From Plutella xylostella (lineage: Eukaryota > Arthropoda > Insecta > Lepidoptera > Plutellidae), in NCBI RefSeq assembly GCF_932276165.1, contig NC_064002.1:7626001-7690000 (forward strand): DNA of 64,000 bases, in the 5' to 3' direction. Below are positions 41,740 through 54,189 of this stretch, piece after piece. Position 1 is the stretch's first letter. Each line of letters starts with the position of its first letter. Below the pieces are notes generated by a model. The model did no database searches. It had not been told where the DNA came from and saw only the letters and a list, made by a program, of their open reading frames with translations. The translations under genes and the position numbers were made by a program.

Positions 41740-44310
41740 ATCTTAAGTGTCATGACACATCGGCAGATTCCAGCTTTGAGTCTTTTCTTTTCTCGGCTGT
41801 GAGCAAAGTGAATCCCACCGGCGAGTGTTCAACCTAAAAGCACTGAGCTAACTCCTGATTTCGTGAAAGTCGCTGTTGCTATACCATACCGCTTCACAAG
41901 TTACCGAATTCATTATGATCCTACTGTCGGGTGATCATGATCGGAGTGTCATCGCGGTTTCTGAGTGGCACCATATTAGCTGTCTTCTTTATGTCCCAGT
42001 GGATTGTGAGTGTGTATCCGAGCTCTTTGTTGAAAAATGCGTGAACCTCCTACGCAGCAGCTGTCTACTAGTTGTGTATCTAATAAATCGAGTAACGGTG
42101 CTCCTGGACGAGACGACTACCTTTTGGTAAAATTATAACTTCCACTATTCTGGGAACATGCATATACCTACTGTGTACTGTGTACCACATCACGTGTAGC
42201 CGCAGCCCTACTCAATGTACGGGGCTAGATAATAAACAATGGCAGTCGTCATTAAATTTCTATGAATTTCGAAGGTCATCATTTGGAGCACAATCCAAAG
42301 GGTGAAAGTACCTATTCATGCCTAAACGGCTTCTCTAATGAAAATGTATTTTTAATTTGATTCTGGCGCAAACGTTTCATAACTATTTTTCAACACTGTA
42401 TCTGCTGAAACTACTTAGACTGACTGGTTAAGATGCAGACGTGCCGTTTTCACAATTCCATTTTGAGTAATCCTCAACTGTTTTATGGATCTTTCAGTTA
42501 GTTACGTAACTAGTTACCAAGTAAAAAATTACTTGTGTCATGCTCGTACTCGCATCTCATTTAGGAGCTCTCTGGCCTCTAGCTGAAGGCTAAAACTGGT
42601 ATATATATCTACTAAGCTAGTACAGAGTTATAACCGGGCAGCGGTGACATGGCAGCTGCTTGATTTATTAGTTTGCTGAAAACTTTCTAAATAAGTAATA
42701 ATTATTAGTCATAATAAACTCTTCGCAGTTCTTTCAGAATGCAATACCAGGTCGCTGAAGTAGGTAACCTTCCTTAGCTGGACAACAACAAGCCTTTTTG
42801 TTTTAAAGAGTGTCACAGTTATTCGCCGTTCCACTGTCATATCGATGTTCAAGGACTTTTTCTTGGGTTTAGCTAACTACCTACGTTTACCTATAGATAG
42901 CCGCAAGCTATCTGCTGTTGGCGAACTGTCAGTTCTGATTGATAAGTCAGGCTCGTCCAACTGTCCATGTTCCCGCCACCATGATTGTTGCTTCCACAGA
43001 TTAGAGAGTCTATGTTGGCTGTCGTTGCATCAGGTCTGATCAGGTACAACTAACATCTTTACGTACCTACCATCTTTATTTAATCGAGCTATTTTATTTT
43101 GTTTTATCTAGGTTGACTTAATGGTTTCAAAATCGAACCTACAACAATGTAAGTAGGTACCTACCTACGTACCTTTGAAGTTGCAACAAGGCGAAGCCTT
43201 AAGGTTTTGGCCGAGACCTGCCCTTAGTGTTGACGAACATACCTAAAGGTGACCTTGTTAATGTTTTTCATATGAAGTACTGAACATTTTACTTATCCTG
43301 GTGGCATGACTGATCATTTACTTACCCAGCTAAGACATGTTAGCCGGGTTTCATTTGTCAACTATTACAATTGTTATTGTTGTGTTAATCAATCTTTATT
43401 AATTGATGTCATCTACCAAGGAATGCTGCCAGAGCTCATAATATTCACACATGATGATACAGAATGATAGTAGCCCACAAAATCGGTGCCAAGGCTTATA
43501 AAATAACTTTCCTTCCTAGTAGGACTGCACAGGAACTCGTTAACCGCCGAGTTAGTTAGAATACAAAATTAGACTGTGTGTTACTTGTCAATCTAGAATA
43601 TGAATATAGTGACCTGCATCATGTTTTGAAAAACTGAATACTTAGTTATCCGCCAGTGTCACAGCCTTCATCTAATCTTTTCCAGTAGCTGATGAGGCTG
43701 AGATATTTAGTAAAATTATCTTCCCTTCAAGCACCACTCCTCGTTCCAAGGACTAGATGCCGCGCCAGGTGTTGCAGGCCGTGTCGTCGTACAGGGCTGA
43801 CTGAGCAGGTCCTCGAGGCTCCAGGGTCGGCTGCTGCATTTCTGAGGTCAGTCCAGAATTACATACCCTAGTCAGCATGTGCTGACCTGAGCCCCAGCGG
43901 CCTGGATCGATATTCTACATTTTACAGCTTTTAAATATTGTTGCAAAGTATTTCACTGGTTCCATCCATTCGGCTAGTGTATGTTAAAAATATTGCCTTG
44001 ACAATAACAAGATTTTGATCAATAATTACTTATAAGTATTGCTTTCGAAGAGGCACTGTGTGTATCTATATGTATAAATACCTACCTATATGTTTAGGTA
44101 CATACCTTCCATAACTTTCTGACAAGTCAGGAATAATAAGGAAGTACTTAAGTCTTATGTATACTTATACCTTTCTTTTTAGTATATCTATTACTTAGAA
44201 ATCTATGCATTATAAATTTATAGATTCAAATATTTATCTACTGATATACTCATCAGTAGCTTATGGGTCACAGTTGGTTTTCTCTCCACCATGCGATAAT
44301 AAACACATCT
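41740..44310. other. Interior between the facing promoter blocks
   Basis: No recognised gene. A GC-richer patch at 43740-43910 contains GGTCAGTCC/GCTGACC-type short inverted words. Open frames such as 41876-42130 and 42845-43039 have no family resemblance. Confidence 0.35.
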
Positions 44311-44660
44311 CACAATGTTTAACTAGGTTTCAGATAGGCTCAGACTACATAATAGACGCATTTTTCCTGAAATAAAAATGACATATTATGTATCTAGCCT
44401 ATCTGAAACCTAGTCATTTCTGCATGGTGATATTACAACTGAGGCGCGCGGGCGACTCACTCTATTTATATAGGCACCCGCACCTTGCAAACTAAAGGTG
44501 GAGAGAAAAATGGACTTTATTTAACTGTCACTGTGACCCTTATGATGCCGAACACGGAGAAAGTCGAAACGCCATATCTCACAATGTTTAACTAGGTTTC
44601 AGATAGGCTAGATACATAATATGTCATTTTTATTTCAGGAAAAATGCGTCTATTATTGAT
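44311..44660 (-). promoter_or_regulatory. TATA/initiator promoter block, right copy, inverted
   Basis: The 39737-39920 block recurs here on the minus strand, with its TATA (plus CTATTTATATAG at about 44461-44472) and a CAACTGAG initiator complement near 44436-44443. It is cut off right at the initiator. The block is enclosed by an inverted pair: ACATAATAGACGCATTTTTC running to ATGTATCT at about 44350-44402, and its mirror at about 44602-44655. AACTAGGTTTCAGATAGGCT occurs at both 44322 and 44591, with an inverted piece near 44398-44415. Confidence 0.6.
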
Positions 44661-46186
44661 GCATAGCATGCAGTGAGGGTCGCGGAAAAGCTGCGAAACA
44701 GGAAACTCACATTTAATAACAAATAGTCAAGTATATATTTTAATAAATCTATCTCACTCCGTGATTGAAGTAACATAAACAAGTAATATTAAAATACATT
44801 TTATTCTCATAATGTACCCGGAAGTCGGCCGGCGAGCGCTCATTGGCCGTGTCCGCTACAGTGAACTGCCGTTACTTTAGCAAATTAACAAAAAGAGTCC
44901 AGTTAATGTTACCAAGTTGCATTGAGGGAGGGTAAGCACTCTTGCCCGGTTGTCGCGACGGGCCTCAGCAACTTTTTAATTGGCTGCCCGTACGGATTGA
45001 AAAAAAAATCAAGAGCGCCCTGTCGGCTTAATTAAAATTACCCTTCAACCTCCGACGACACAGCCCTTCTTCTCTTAGCCCGTTACTTCCGGTCCACACA
45101 AAAAATGTAATTGGATGCACAAGTGAAAATTACCGCTCATTTAATTTGTTTGTTGAACTCGCAACATATTTTCGGCTTGCGCGTTAATTTACGAATTTGA
45201 AAGCGCTCGTTATTATTGTAGGCAATTTTGCAAAATTATTACGAATTGAATTCGATGTAACTGTTTATTTTGTTTTAAATTGTGTGATGAAATATTTTAA
45301 TAAAAGACTTTCCATTATGATTCTGTTACATTTCGGCTCGTTATGTATACCTAAGATTCTAAGATAATATTTTGTTATCCAATACACAAAAAGGTTCTTT
45401 GAATAACCAATTTATTACTTTTACAATAGAACTGTATCTGACGAGGTTGTCTGTAGTATCATGTTACATTGTTAAAGATGCGAATGATATTCCATACCTA
45501 CAATACGTTGAAACTTTCATGATACAAATACAGCCTCTAACCCGTAATAACTCTGTGATAACAAGGGAACTTCTGAGTGCGTAATGGAATGTCTAAGTTT
45601 GAAACATCAAATAACTTATCAAATAACATGATTGCTATTATTTCATACACCGAATATAGTTACGTACCTACATATCAGTAAACCTTTCCTTCGGTAGGGT
45701 ATTACACAATATCAACTGAGTACTTACATGCTACCCGTTCGTTTAATAACCGAAAAGAGAATATTATAAGTTCTAAGCCTACCTTTTATAATATGAAACG
45801 GAAAAGTTGGTTTCTTTATGTAGCGGATAAAGAAAAATCGCAAGTAATATACCAACAATATAGCTCTCGGTCTGGTAACATTGTTTCTTTTATTAAAAGC
45901 TAGTATTTCAGTTAATCCTCATTATACTTTCGTCTGAACTCTAAACCACTTATTACCGGAGTTATTATAAGGGTGTAGCAATAATATTTCTCGTGGTAAT
46001 CCGAAACAGGACTAATCCATACACCTACTTAATTGAGAACATTTTTTCTTTTACACTAAGATATACAAGTATTCGCACATGCAATAATATTTTAATGTTT
46101 ACATAGTTTGGGTAAATGTTTGTAATAATTCATAAATATGTTGAAATTTGCATTCATAGGGACTGAAAATGTTTATTATGGAACTA
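44661..46186. other. Gene-poor, with a CpG-containing block to 45.26 kb
   Basis: The stretch 44815-45260 is less repetitive and contains CGGCTTAATTAAAATTACCC, TTAATTTACGAATTTG and GGAAGTCGGCC words, the sort of composition seen in conserved non-coding DNA. No exon is supported. The remainder is AT-rich without features. Confidence 0.35.
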
Positions 46187-46382
46187 GCTATTGCCCGCAA
46201 ACGCCACTACGCCTTAAAGTTCTCCCGTGGGAATTCCGGGATAAAAAGCGTATATTATTTTAATCCAGGGTGTTCGCTTCCTGAAAACCAAATTTCATGA
46301 AAATCTGTCCAGTCCAGTAGTTTTTAGCTGAAAGAGTAGTAAAAATCCATACTCACAAACTTTCGCGTTTATAATAAATACC
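46187..46382 (+). mobile_element. Short retroposon-like repeat, diverged copy
   Basis: CTAGCTATTGCCCGC, GTGGGAATTCCGGGATAAAA, AAATTTCATGAAAATCTGTC and TTTCGCGTTTATAATA align with the family at 37088 and 49506, with more mismatches. Confidence 0.65.
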
Positions 46383-47229
46383 TACGTACGTAATAAGTAT
46401 TATTAGTAAAAGTATAATAATGTATTGGTAGGTTAGAATTAACTTCAAATAGCTTTAAAATGGTAAAAAAATAAACTTCAAAGAACAAAAAGGAAAGAGT
46501 ATGAAACAAAGAACGACAAACATTCCGCCTGCTAATGGTGTTAAATTAAGAAATTAAGCATATCCGAGAACACTCTTTAGGGCAAACATTTCGCCAGCGT
46601 CATTTATATTAGGTGCTCATAATTATTCAAATGTAGACCAAAACCTGGCATAAAGACTTTTTTTGCATCTGGGATAAGAAATTCGTAGAGTAGACGTATG
46701 TGTTATATGTATTTTCACCTTACTTTATTAAAGAGATTATTTGTTGAACCAAAGCTGTTGGACAGCAAGTATGCTCAGTCACTATACTTTCAAAGCAAGA
46801 GAGCAATAGATTTATTAATAATATATAGTTTGTATTAATTTCTATGAGATTCACTGGCAACCAGATTGCAGCTTTAGGAGTAATAAAAAAGTTGACAAGT
46901 AGGTATATCATACACTCTAGCTCAGCATTACGATAAAAATAATAAACAAATGTCCCTTCCTTCCCTTAACTCCACTGTTTTTTTTTATCTCTCAAGAGAT
47001 ACGGTCTCTCCTCTCGGAAACAACGAGTAAAGTGAAAGAATATGAAAATTCTATTCTTTATGAATTATTTATACAGTTTCATATTAAAAAGGCCATAACT
47101 GAGTGATTTTGAGAGCTGCTCTGAGTCGGATGTGGAATGAAATGAACACTTTTGAATGACTATTATGTAACTAGAACAATATTTTACGGAGTCAATTTTG
47201 TTAGTTTAGTGATTGACAATGAGAAAACC
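46383..47229. other. AT-rich, nothing recognised
   Basis: No coding or repeat feature supported. Confidence 0.4.
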
Positions 47230-47237
47230 ATCTAGAC

Positions 47238-47472
47238 CAGCTATACTCATCCTGCGGCCCGCGGGCCGCATGCGGCCCGCCAGGCCTTTATCAGTGGCCC
47301 GCGTGCCATGAGAGATAATAGGGAATATGCGTGTATTTTTTTATATTATATTCGATAGTTTACATCGCTTTATAATAGTTAAAAAAAAACAAAAAAATAT
47401 TGCTTGTGGCCCGCAAAACCATGACTTAAACGTTTTTGTGGCCCGCGAAAAAAAAAAAGTTGAGTACCAGGG
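47238..47472. mobile_element. hAT-type MITE with exact 8-bp duplication
   Basis: 235 bp. The left end is CAGCTATACTCATCC and the right end, inverted, is CCCTGGTACTCAACT; they share TACTCA at the same offset. ATCTAGAC occurs exactly at 47230-47237 and 47473-47480. The interior has the GCGGCCCGCGGGCCGCATGC palindrome and repeated GTGGCCCGC words. The 8-bp duplication and GCGGCCCGC-type termini are hAT hallmarks. Confidence 0.88.
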
Positions 47473-47480
47473 ATCTAGAC

Positions 47481-48790
47481 TATGTAATCTACATTTTCGG
47501 ATAATGTACAAGTAACAAGTTACTTACGTCATTAATTTATACAAAAGAAGGATTAAAGTAATGAATACAATTTGAGATCTCTTGCAGTTCCAGTAAGATA
47601 TACTAATATGAAAGCTTATCTTTTATAAAGAAATGGTGTATTATTGATTGTTAAGCGACAGTTACATCTTATAAATGAATAGCTACATTTATACTTTTAT
47701 GTAAGTATAATTATATAATTTATAATAGAGTACTTGCATGTTATAACTATAGTTCGTAACAATAATTGAGGCTTACATCGCACGTATAACCGGGTTCTCG
47801 CCTAGTACAATGGTAACGGGAGCCTTGTTGTCAAACCCTCCACCCTCCTACTTTACTATCCTCTTATCGCAACAACTAAGAGAGGTTTACAAAATATAGA
47901 TTTCCGTAGAAACTCAATATTCCGTATTAATTTTATCAAGCGGGATTATGTAGGGGCCGGGCGGGTGCGGCCAATATCCGGTGGCGACGGCCCGCGGGCT
48001 GTTTTCGTTTGGACACCTTTGTAGGGGAATCCGATAGCGGGCCGCAGCTATATAGGTTTTCATTAAAATTGATAATGCCGGAACTTCTTCAGCTTAACAG
48101 ATTACTTGACGGCTCATGAATGGGGAGCGCCGCAAGCCAAATTTTAATACGGATAGCACATAATATAATACTATAGGTTCTTACTCAGAAAAGGAAGATT
48201 TATTTTTCGGGTAGCTTTTGGAATGAAGTGTTGTAGCCCGAAACATAGATATAATTAAATAATGTATGTAAGTGCGTATATATAAAAAAATATATATAAA
48301 CAAGCTCAATCTAGCTATATCACCAGTGAAAGTTTGATCATAGATTATCTAAAAGTGCATTATTAAAATTTAAAGGCTTAACTGCAGCATAAATGAGGGA
48401 AGTTGGTTGGAAGTAAGAGAGCAGCGAGTACAAGGGCCACAATAGGGTGATTACAGCTGCGATAGAATCGTCGCGAACCGCTGAAGCGCTGCATAAAATG
48501 TGTTCCTCCACTACCAACAAAGACAACCCATTTTATTCTTTTCTGTCGTCAGCGGCGGCAGAGTAATTCCCGTCTTTTAACAAATGGAAGACATTATCGC
48601 AATGTCTGGCTTTTGTGTAAATTCATGTAGAATAAAAGTTAGTAAAAAGTTAAAGCGCTTACGTCACGCCCGGGCTCGCATTTGAAATGTTACGACTATT
48701 TCAAAACTGAAAAAACTCGTATGTGAACGCGCGCCGCGAACTTTTTGTCATAAATATGTGAATTTTTGGCGCTTGCACCCGTAATGAAGT
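47481..48790. other. Non-coding, nothing confident
   Basis: AT-rich with a GC-rich patch at 47950-48050 (GGCCGGGCGGGTGCGGCC). No frame or repeat family is recognised. Confidence 0.35.
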
Positions 48791-48795
48791 CGCGG

Positions 48796-48941
48796 TATAA
48801 AAGACAGGTATGCGGTGTCCGGGTTGTTTAACATTCCTTTCTTTATGTGTCGGATGCTGCGGGCGCTCGAACTGCTGACGGAAATGTGACTGGAACTGTT
48901 CTGTTTATTCTTAGAGATAACATAACGTATTAAATTTATTT
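48796..48941 (+). promoter_or_regulatory. Candidate TATA promoter and short leader exon
   Basis: GCGGTATAAAAGACAGG places a TATA box at 48796-48803, with CpG-rich upstream DNA from about 48655 (CGCTTACGTCACGCCCG; CGCGCGCCGCG). A plausible start would lie near 48826-48832. About 110 bases later TTTGTAAGTATA (GT at 48942) looks like a 5' splice site. No ATG-led coding exon follows. It could be a first exon of a gene continuing beyond the window, or an enhancer RNA. Confidence 0.35.
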
Positions 48942-49239
48942 GTAAGTATATTTTTTTGTTGTTTTACTTAATCCTCTATGTATCTAGGCGGGTGAAGCCT
49001 TTCTTAACGATCAGTATATCACCATTTTGTAGAACATTCAGATTTTGTCATCAATATACTTCCAAGAAGGATGCATCAAAAATTTTATGTAACTTAAAAT
49101 AGGTAGTTTGGCAACTATAAAAAAAATCCCACAACGAAACCGTGATATGATAACGTACGTGACTGACTTTTCCACTTATAACTCAAAAATTAAATTGCCC
49201 CAATTCCTGCTGAATCCGAAACCTAATGCGGCATTAACA

Positions 49240-49431
49240 TTGCAGTGGAGCTCACAAAAAGTCGCCCCAGATAGTAGAGAGGTGTCGTGACACTCGCGAC
49301 ACTCGTGACTACCTGTAGTCAGCTCTCTCCGCTCTAGTCTCTCGAGAGCGGATCTGCTCTATCGACATCTTCGCGGCGCCGTGAGCTCTCCAACGGTTAA
49401 CGGCTTAGCTTTACCGGCTAAGTACGTTTCG
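49240..49431 (+). other. GC-rich exon-like block ending at a GTAAGT site
   Basis: A 190-bp block that departs sharply from the AT-rich surroundings. It contains the near-palindromic CTCTAGTCTCTCGAGAGCGG, GTCGTGACACTCGCGACACT and CGGCTTAGCTTTACCGGCTA words and ends TTCG|GTAAGT at 49431-49437. It may be an untranslated first exon on the plus strand. No protein is recognised. Confidence 0.35.
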
Positions 49432-49505
49432 GTAAGTTATTCAAAATTAGTTTTTTAAAGTTTAATGCTGAGTTGCAGTACATACAGTACGTAAGGTACT
49501 TTTAT

Positions 49506-49680
49506 TGAACACAAGCTGTTCCCGCGCGCTTCGCTTCGCTTTAAAAAGTTTTCCCGTGGGAATTCCGGGATAAAAAGTAGCCTATGTTCTTTCCCAGGGT
49601 CTAGATCATATGTATACCAAATTTCATTCAAATCCGTTCAGTATTTTTACTTTCGCAATTATAATATTAGTTAGGATTAG
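49506..49680 (+). mobile_element. Short retroposon-like repeat, CCCGCGCGCTTCGCTTCGC
   Basis: Compact copy with GTGGGAATTCCGGGATAAAA, AGTAGCCTATGTTCTTTC and TTTCATTCAAATCCGTTCAG. It ends TTTCGCAATTATAATATTAG after a small internal deletion relative to 37088. Confidence 0.75.
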
Positions 49681-49776
49681 GATATATTACGTTATTTCTA
49701 TTGTTTTTTCATACTTACTTACTTTTGAATTACATCATAAATTTTGGAGACATCGGTAAGGCCGCCTATTGTTTGA

Positions 49777-49862
49777 TTTCCACTGTCATCACGACCCATT
49801 ACGTCCCCACTGCTGGGGCACGGGTCTCCTTCCAATGAAGGAAGGGTTTAGGCCTAGTGATT
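49777..49862. mobile_element. Interspersed repeat fragment, CCCCACTGCTGGGGCACGGG
   Basis: CACGACCCATTACGTCCCCA, CTGCTGGGGCACGGGTCTCC and GAAGGGTTTAGGCC are words I know as very common in lepidopteran genomes, from LINE/SINE-type retroposons. Only about 85 bases survive here. Confidence 0.55.
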
Positions 49863-51213
49863 TCCACTGTAAAAACACAAAAATATCTATTTTATATACC
49901 TAGATATTTCTGTGTTTTTTTATGTCAATAAAGTAATATTATTTTCTATTATTTTTTTTATATTCTAATAGTAGATAGGCTAGGTACGTAACAGGTCTAG
50001 ATAATGACGACATTGAACAATTACTTTCGATTACTCTTACTGATCAATGCACAAACAATACCTTTTCGTGTTTGGAACGAAATCGATCGATATTTTAATT
50101 TTACCCGGATATTGTAAACGTCTGTTTAATTGCCTTCCGCATACACAGTAATCAATCAAAGTTAAAGCGAACTTAGTTTATGTTGATGTCGACATGTCCC
50201 ATGTGTTAATTATATTATAATCAGTACAAGGATCTTCACTTCTGTTGTACTCTAGACACACAATGCAATGCGTAAAATTTGCCTTTTCGAAATATAAAAA
50301 TCATAACTTCTCTTTTCAAAGCGTTTTGAAGGATTGGTAATTACTAATTTGAGAAACTAACCTAGTACTTAACTACAATGTATAATATTATGTTAATTTA
50401 ATTTTCGCCAGAAACGGCTGAACTTTTCTTTCAAATACATTTAATTTCATGCCAGTAAGTACATACATACTTACTGGACTGATTAGCTACGTACAAACAA
50501 CTTATAAAAACGTCAAGTATGTTTTTTGGGATTATTGTTTTTGGTAGCCAATAATTATTCAGACATAAGACATTATTATTCTATTTTAATGTTATCTATA
50601 ATAATTATCGTCATCAGTAAAACACAAACATGGCTGGACTATGTAATGGACATGTTCCAGTTTTGATGTATTTTATGTAAGACTAACATGCAATCTCAGT
50701 GAATCTGAACATTAGACTGTGGGTATAAAAAGGTTACTTTATGAAGCATAACGATCAATTAACTAAAGCAAAAAACTTCAGTAACAAAAGCACTGTGAGT
50801 GCAAGTTTTGACATCTCCGGACCCTGTCCGTTATTTATAACTTCCCCCAGGATACGAAAACAGGGTAAACCCGGCATAACTAACTTGAGATAACCTTGTA
50901 TTGGTGGATTAACTGCTATATTAACACAGTTAAGTTGGTTGAAAAATAATTGGTTCAAAATTTATACAAACTTGGGTAAGTACTTTCCAAAATATGGAAT
51001 AGTAATAGTATTATAAAATTGATGATTACTTAGAGGACGTTAATGCATGGCTGTAATAAGTAGTTAGCTCTGCTCATATACTTACATATTATTATTAAAC
51101 TAGGTATTAAGCTTATAAGTAAAATAGCAACTAGTTCTAAGTCTTATTTTGAAAAGTTGTCTCAGGAGTTTTTTTTGCCTCCGTTCTTTTCCTAAGACAG
51201 AAACCGTTCTTTT
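49863..51213. other. AT-rich, nothing recognised
   Basis: No supported feature. Confidence 0.4.
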
Positions 51214-51235
51214 CCTAACCTAACCTAACCTAACC
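51214..51235 (-). repeat. Short interstitial (CCTAA)n telomere-like tract
   Basis: Four CCTAA units in a row, the complement of the insect telomere repeat TTAGG. Just upstream CCGTTCTTTTCCTAA is itself duplicated (about 51181-51195 and 51204-51218), so slippage or repair at this point is likely. It is too short to show a former telomere. Confidence 0.7.
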
Positions 51236-52890
51236 CTTATAATCCGAACGGAGAGTACTTAGTTTGTAAAAATTGACGCTCATGAGAAAATTTTATATGT
51301 ATACGATGAATAAAAACATTTGACTTTGACTTTTATGGATAAGTTATCAAAATGTTATCGATTTGGTCCAACGAACTACCAGCCTATAGACTGATGACTA
51401 TAAACTGCAAACTTATAACCACTCATTTTTATTACGAAGTGAAAACAAAAGAATAGGGCGTGCGTGTTTATCGTCTCATTTACTAACAACTTAACAAGTC
51501 GTAAGTGACGACACTGCAGTCTCCAAACTAACTTTTTGCCACTTCTTTTTATCATAAGAAAGCGTTGTTTCTTGGGCCCTATCCAAAATGGGAATAAGTT
51601 TTTGATGTAAGGTTATTATCAGTTGAGTAGGCGTATACTTATATAGGTACCAACCTCCTAACTACTATATAATACTGAGAACCTACTTAACAACTTTACT
51701 ATAAGCCGCTCTCCCGATAGTCCCTCAAACTCGATAGCTTTCAGTTGAATATTACTATATAGCAAAGTAGCTATGTAGTTTTGTTCATACGCTGTTAACG
51801 GCAGTGAAATTCCGAATATGATTCTGTAAAATATATAAAGTGAAGTGATTTCGCCTAAAAGCTGCTACATGGTTTATGACGTCAATAGATAGAGTACGAT
51901 AAAATAGGTAAGCTAAGCATTTGAGGTAAGGTAAGCTAATGTAACGCGTACTACAAGATAAGTACCTATGTGTTCGACAATGGTGCCTGATATGGTGACG
52001 TCTGTAATACGATACTGCTGAACCTTAGTTAGGTTAGAAAATATACTTACCTACCTACTACTTCATGTAAATTTCATTATCAATTAGAGATTCTTATTAT
52101 CATCTCATTATCACAGCTGTCCGATACTAATGCAAGGACTGGCTAAGGAAAAGACTCCCTAATATAATTATTAGAGATTCTTATTATCATTGCTTTATGT
52201 GCAAAGCTCATTATTACATACGTTTTCATCGTTATTTGTTAATATTTTTGTGTAACCGTGTAGTCTATCACGAAAGAGTCCCGTCATCGTTAAAGTTTAA
52301 CGCGCAGTAACAAACGCTACCTAATCGCCTGGTACGATTGTAACAGTTAACGTTCGCAAAACTGTCTTACAACGTTACTGACGTGTTATAGTCTTGTTTA
52401 TGGGCCCTAAAATGCAACACGGAATTATCAGACAAACGGGCGGTCTTTACTTACTCTGTATGGGTTTTATGTAGGTATGTATGTGCATTTGCAGTATCAT
52501 ATTATACGATGACTTGATTTAGGAATGTCTAGAGCGCGGTATAGCTTTAGTTGTTGACAAGGAGAGGGCAACCAGTGTGCATTCCCTCCCCGTAATAAGT
52601 GAAATCTCACTCTCCAGGTCAAGGTTGATCTAAATTTTGACGATAAGGAAACCTAAAAATATCTATGGGAGCACGGTAATGTTTAATCTGCCTGTAAAAT
52701 TGGCTAGCCGGCTTGCGGACCATGTAAAGCGTCTCGTGAAAAGTTGTTGAATTTGTCCTCCGATTCAGTGGCACAGATTCTTGCCTAATTGTTCGGTTAT
52801 GCAAGAATATGAGAGACCAGAAATAAGCAAACTCTTATTCTATTTAACATACTGTGTCTATGGTAAGTTCACCTAAAGTAGTACGGACTC
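51236..52890. other. Non-coding, nothing recognised
   Basis: AT-rich DNA. No reading frame or repeat family is supported. Confidence 0.4.
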
Positions 52891-53000
52891 ACAATTTTTT
52901 TTTTATTTATTTATTTAACTCTTTATTGTACAAATATTATTAAATAAAAGTACAAAGGGTGGACTTAACGCTAAAAGCATTTTCTGCCAGTCAACCATTA
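52891..53000 (-). mobile_element. Retroposon 3' end, GGTTGACTGG family (minus)
   Basis: On the minus strand: GGTTGACTGGCAGAAAATGC, TTAGCGTTAAGTCCACCC, TTGTACAATAAAGAG and then an AAATAAATAAAT tail. It matches 36765-36861 and 54190-54345. Confidence 0.7.
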
Positions 53001-54189
53001 ATATACTTACTCAAAATATACTTCTATCACTATAAACGTTTTTTTTTCTCATTCGGCCAATGAGCCCTAAAAATAAATAATATGTACTTAAATAGCTTCA
53101 TGCTATCACAGTTTCAGCCAAACACAGGTAGCACTTCAATTCAATATTCCATCATACACGGACCTGTCCTTATTCTGTCAATTGCCATAAATGTTTAATC
53201 GGAATCCATTCGGAACGTATCGATTACTTTTTGATCATAATTGTTTCTGACCGACCGTCCCTGGCCCTGCCCATTTAATCATCGGTGGTTTGGTTAAGGG
53301 CTAGACTCTAAGAAGTATATTTAAAGGAAAATAAAGTTTTATCTAAGTACCTAAGTTGCTAGCTTTGATTAGGGTTGTAAATGGTGGAAGGTTGCTAGTA
53401 TGTATTTGTCATCGACACGCTAAGAAGTTGATTCTTCTTGGTAAAAAATAATAACAATGTAAGGTAGGTACTTAAAATAGCTAGAAATACTCAGATAGAT
53501 AAAATTTAATGTACAGAATATTATGTAGAAGAAAATCTTCCCACAACTATACTTTATGTACGTAGCTCCACAACAAACATGCTTTAGTTGCTTTAAAATC
53601 TTGGTGAAAGTAAAATCCTTGTTTCCAAACATTGTCTATGGCTTAAAGGATAATGTCGTCTTTTGATTTATTGACTGAGTGCCATTACATTATGTCTTGG
53701 CATTGATGGGTGGGTCACATTTATAATGGCGGTAGATATCCGTTTTTGCTTACAGCGTGTTTTACCTAACACCGACTTACTTACTTACAATAAATCCACC
53801 GTAGTTTTTTGTGACTATTATGTCACACAAATATTTCTACTTTAAATATTTTTTTCATTATACCTAGGTACTTAGTATTAAAATAACATAACATATTTAC
53901 ACATTTAAGAGTTAAGTACAACATAGCCAAATAATTATAAGCCATCAATGTGTATCATCAATGTGCAATGTCTTCAAGCTACTAACCCGTGCTCATTATC
54001 TCAGCAAGTTAGATAAGTAGCATTTTCTTGTACCTCTTTGAATATTATAATTTTGTATGTATTATTGTATGTATACATATATATATATAAATTTATTTTA
54101 TAGTATTATTAGTAATTTATAGTATGTATATTTTATGTATATCTATTAAGTTAATTATCAAGTGACTTTATTTTGTTTTTGCTTTTTCA
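53001..54189. other. AT-rich, nothing recognised
   Basis: No gene or repeat boundary supported; a short (AT) run lies near 54077-54089. Confidence 0.4.
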
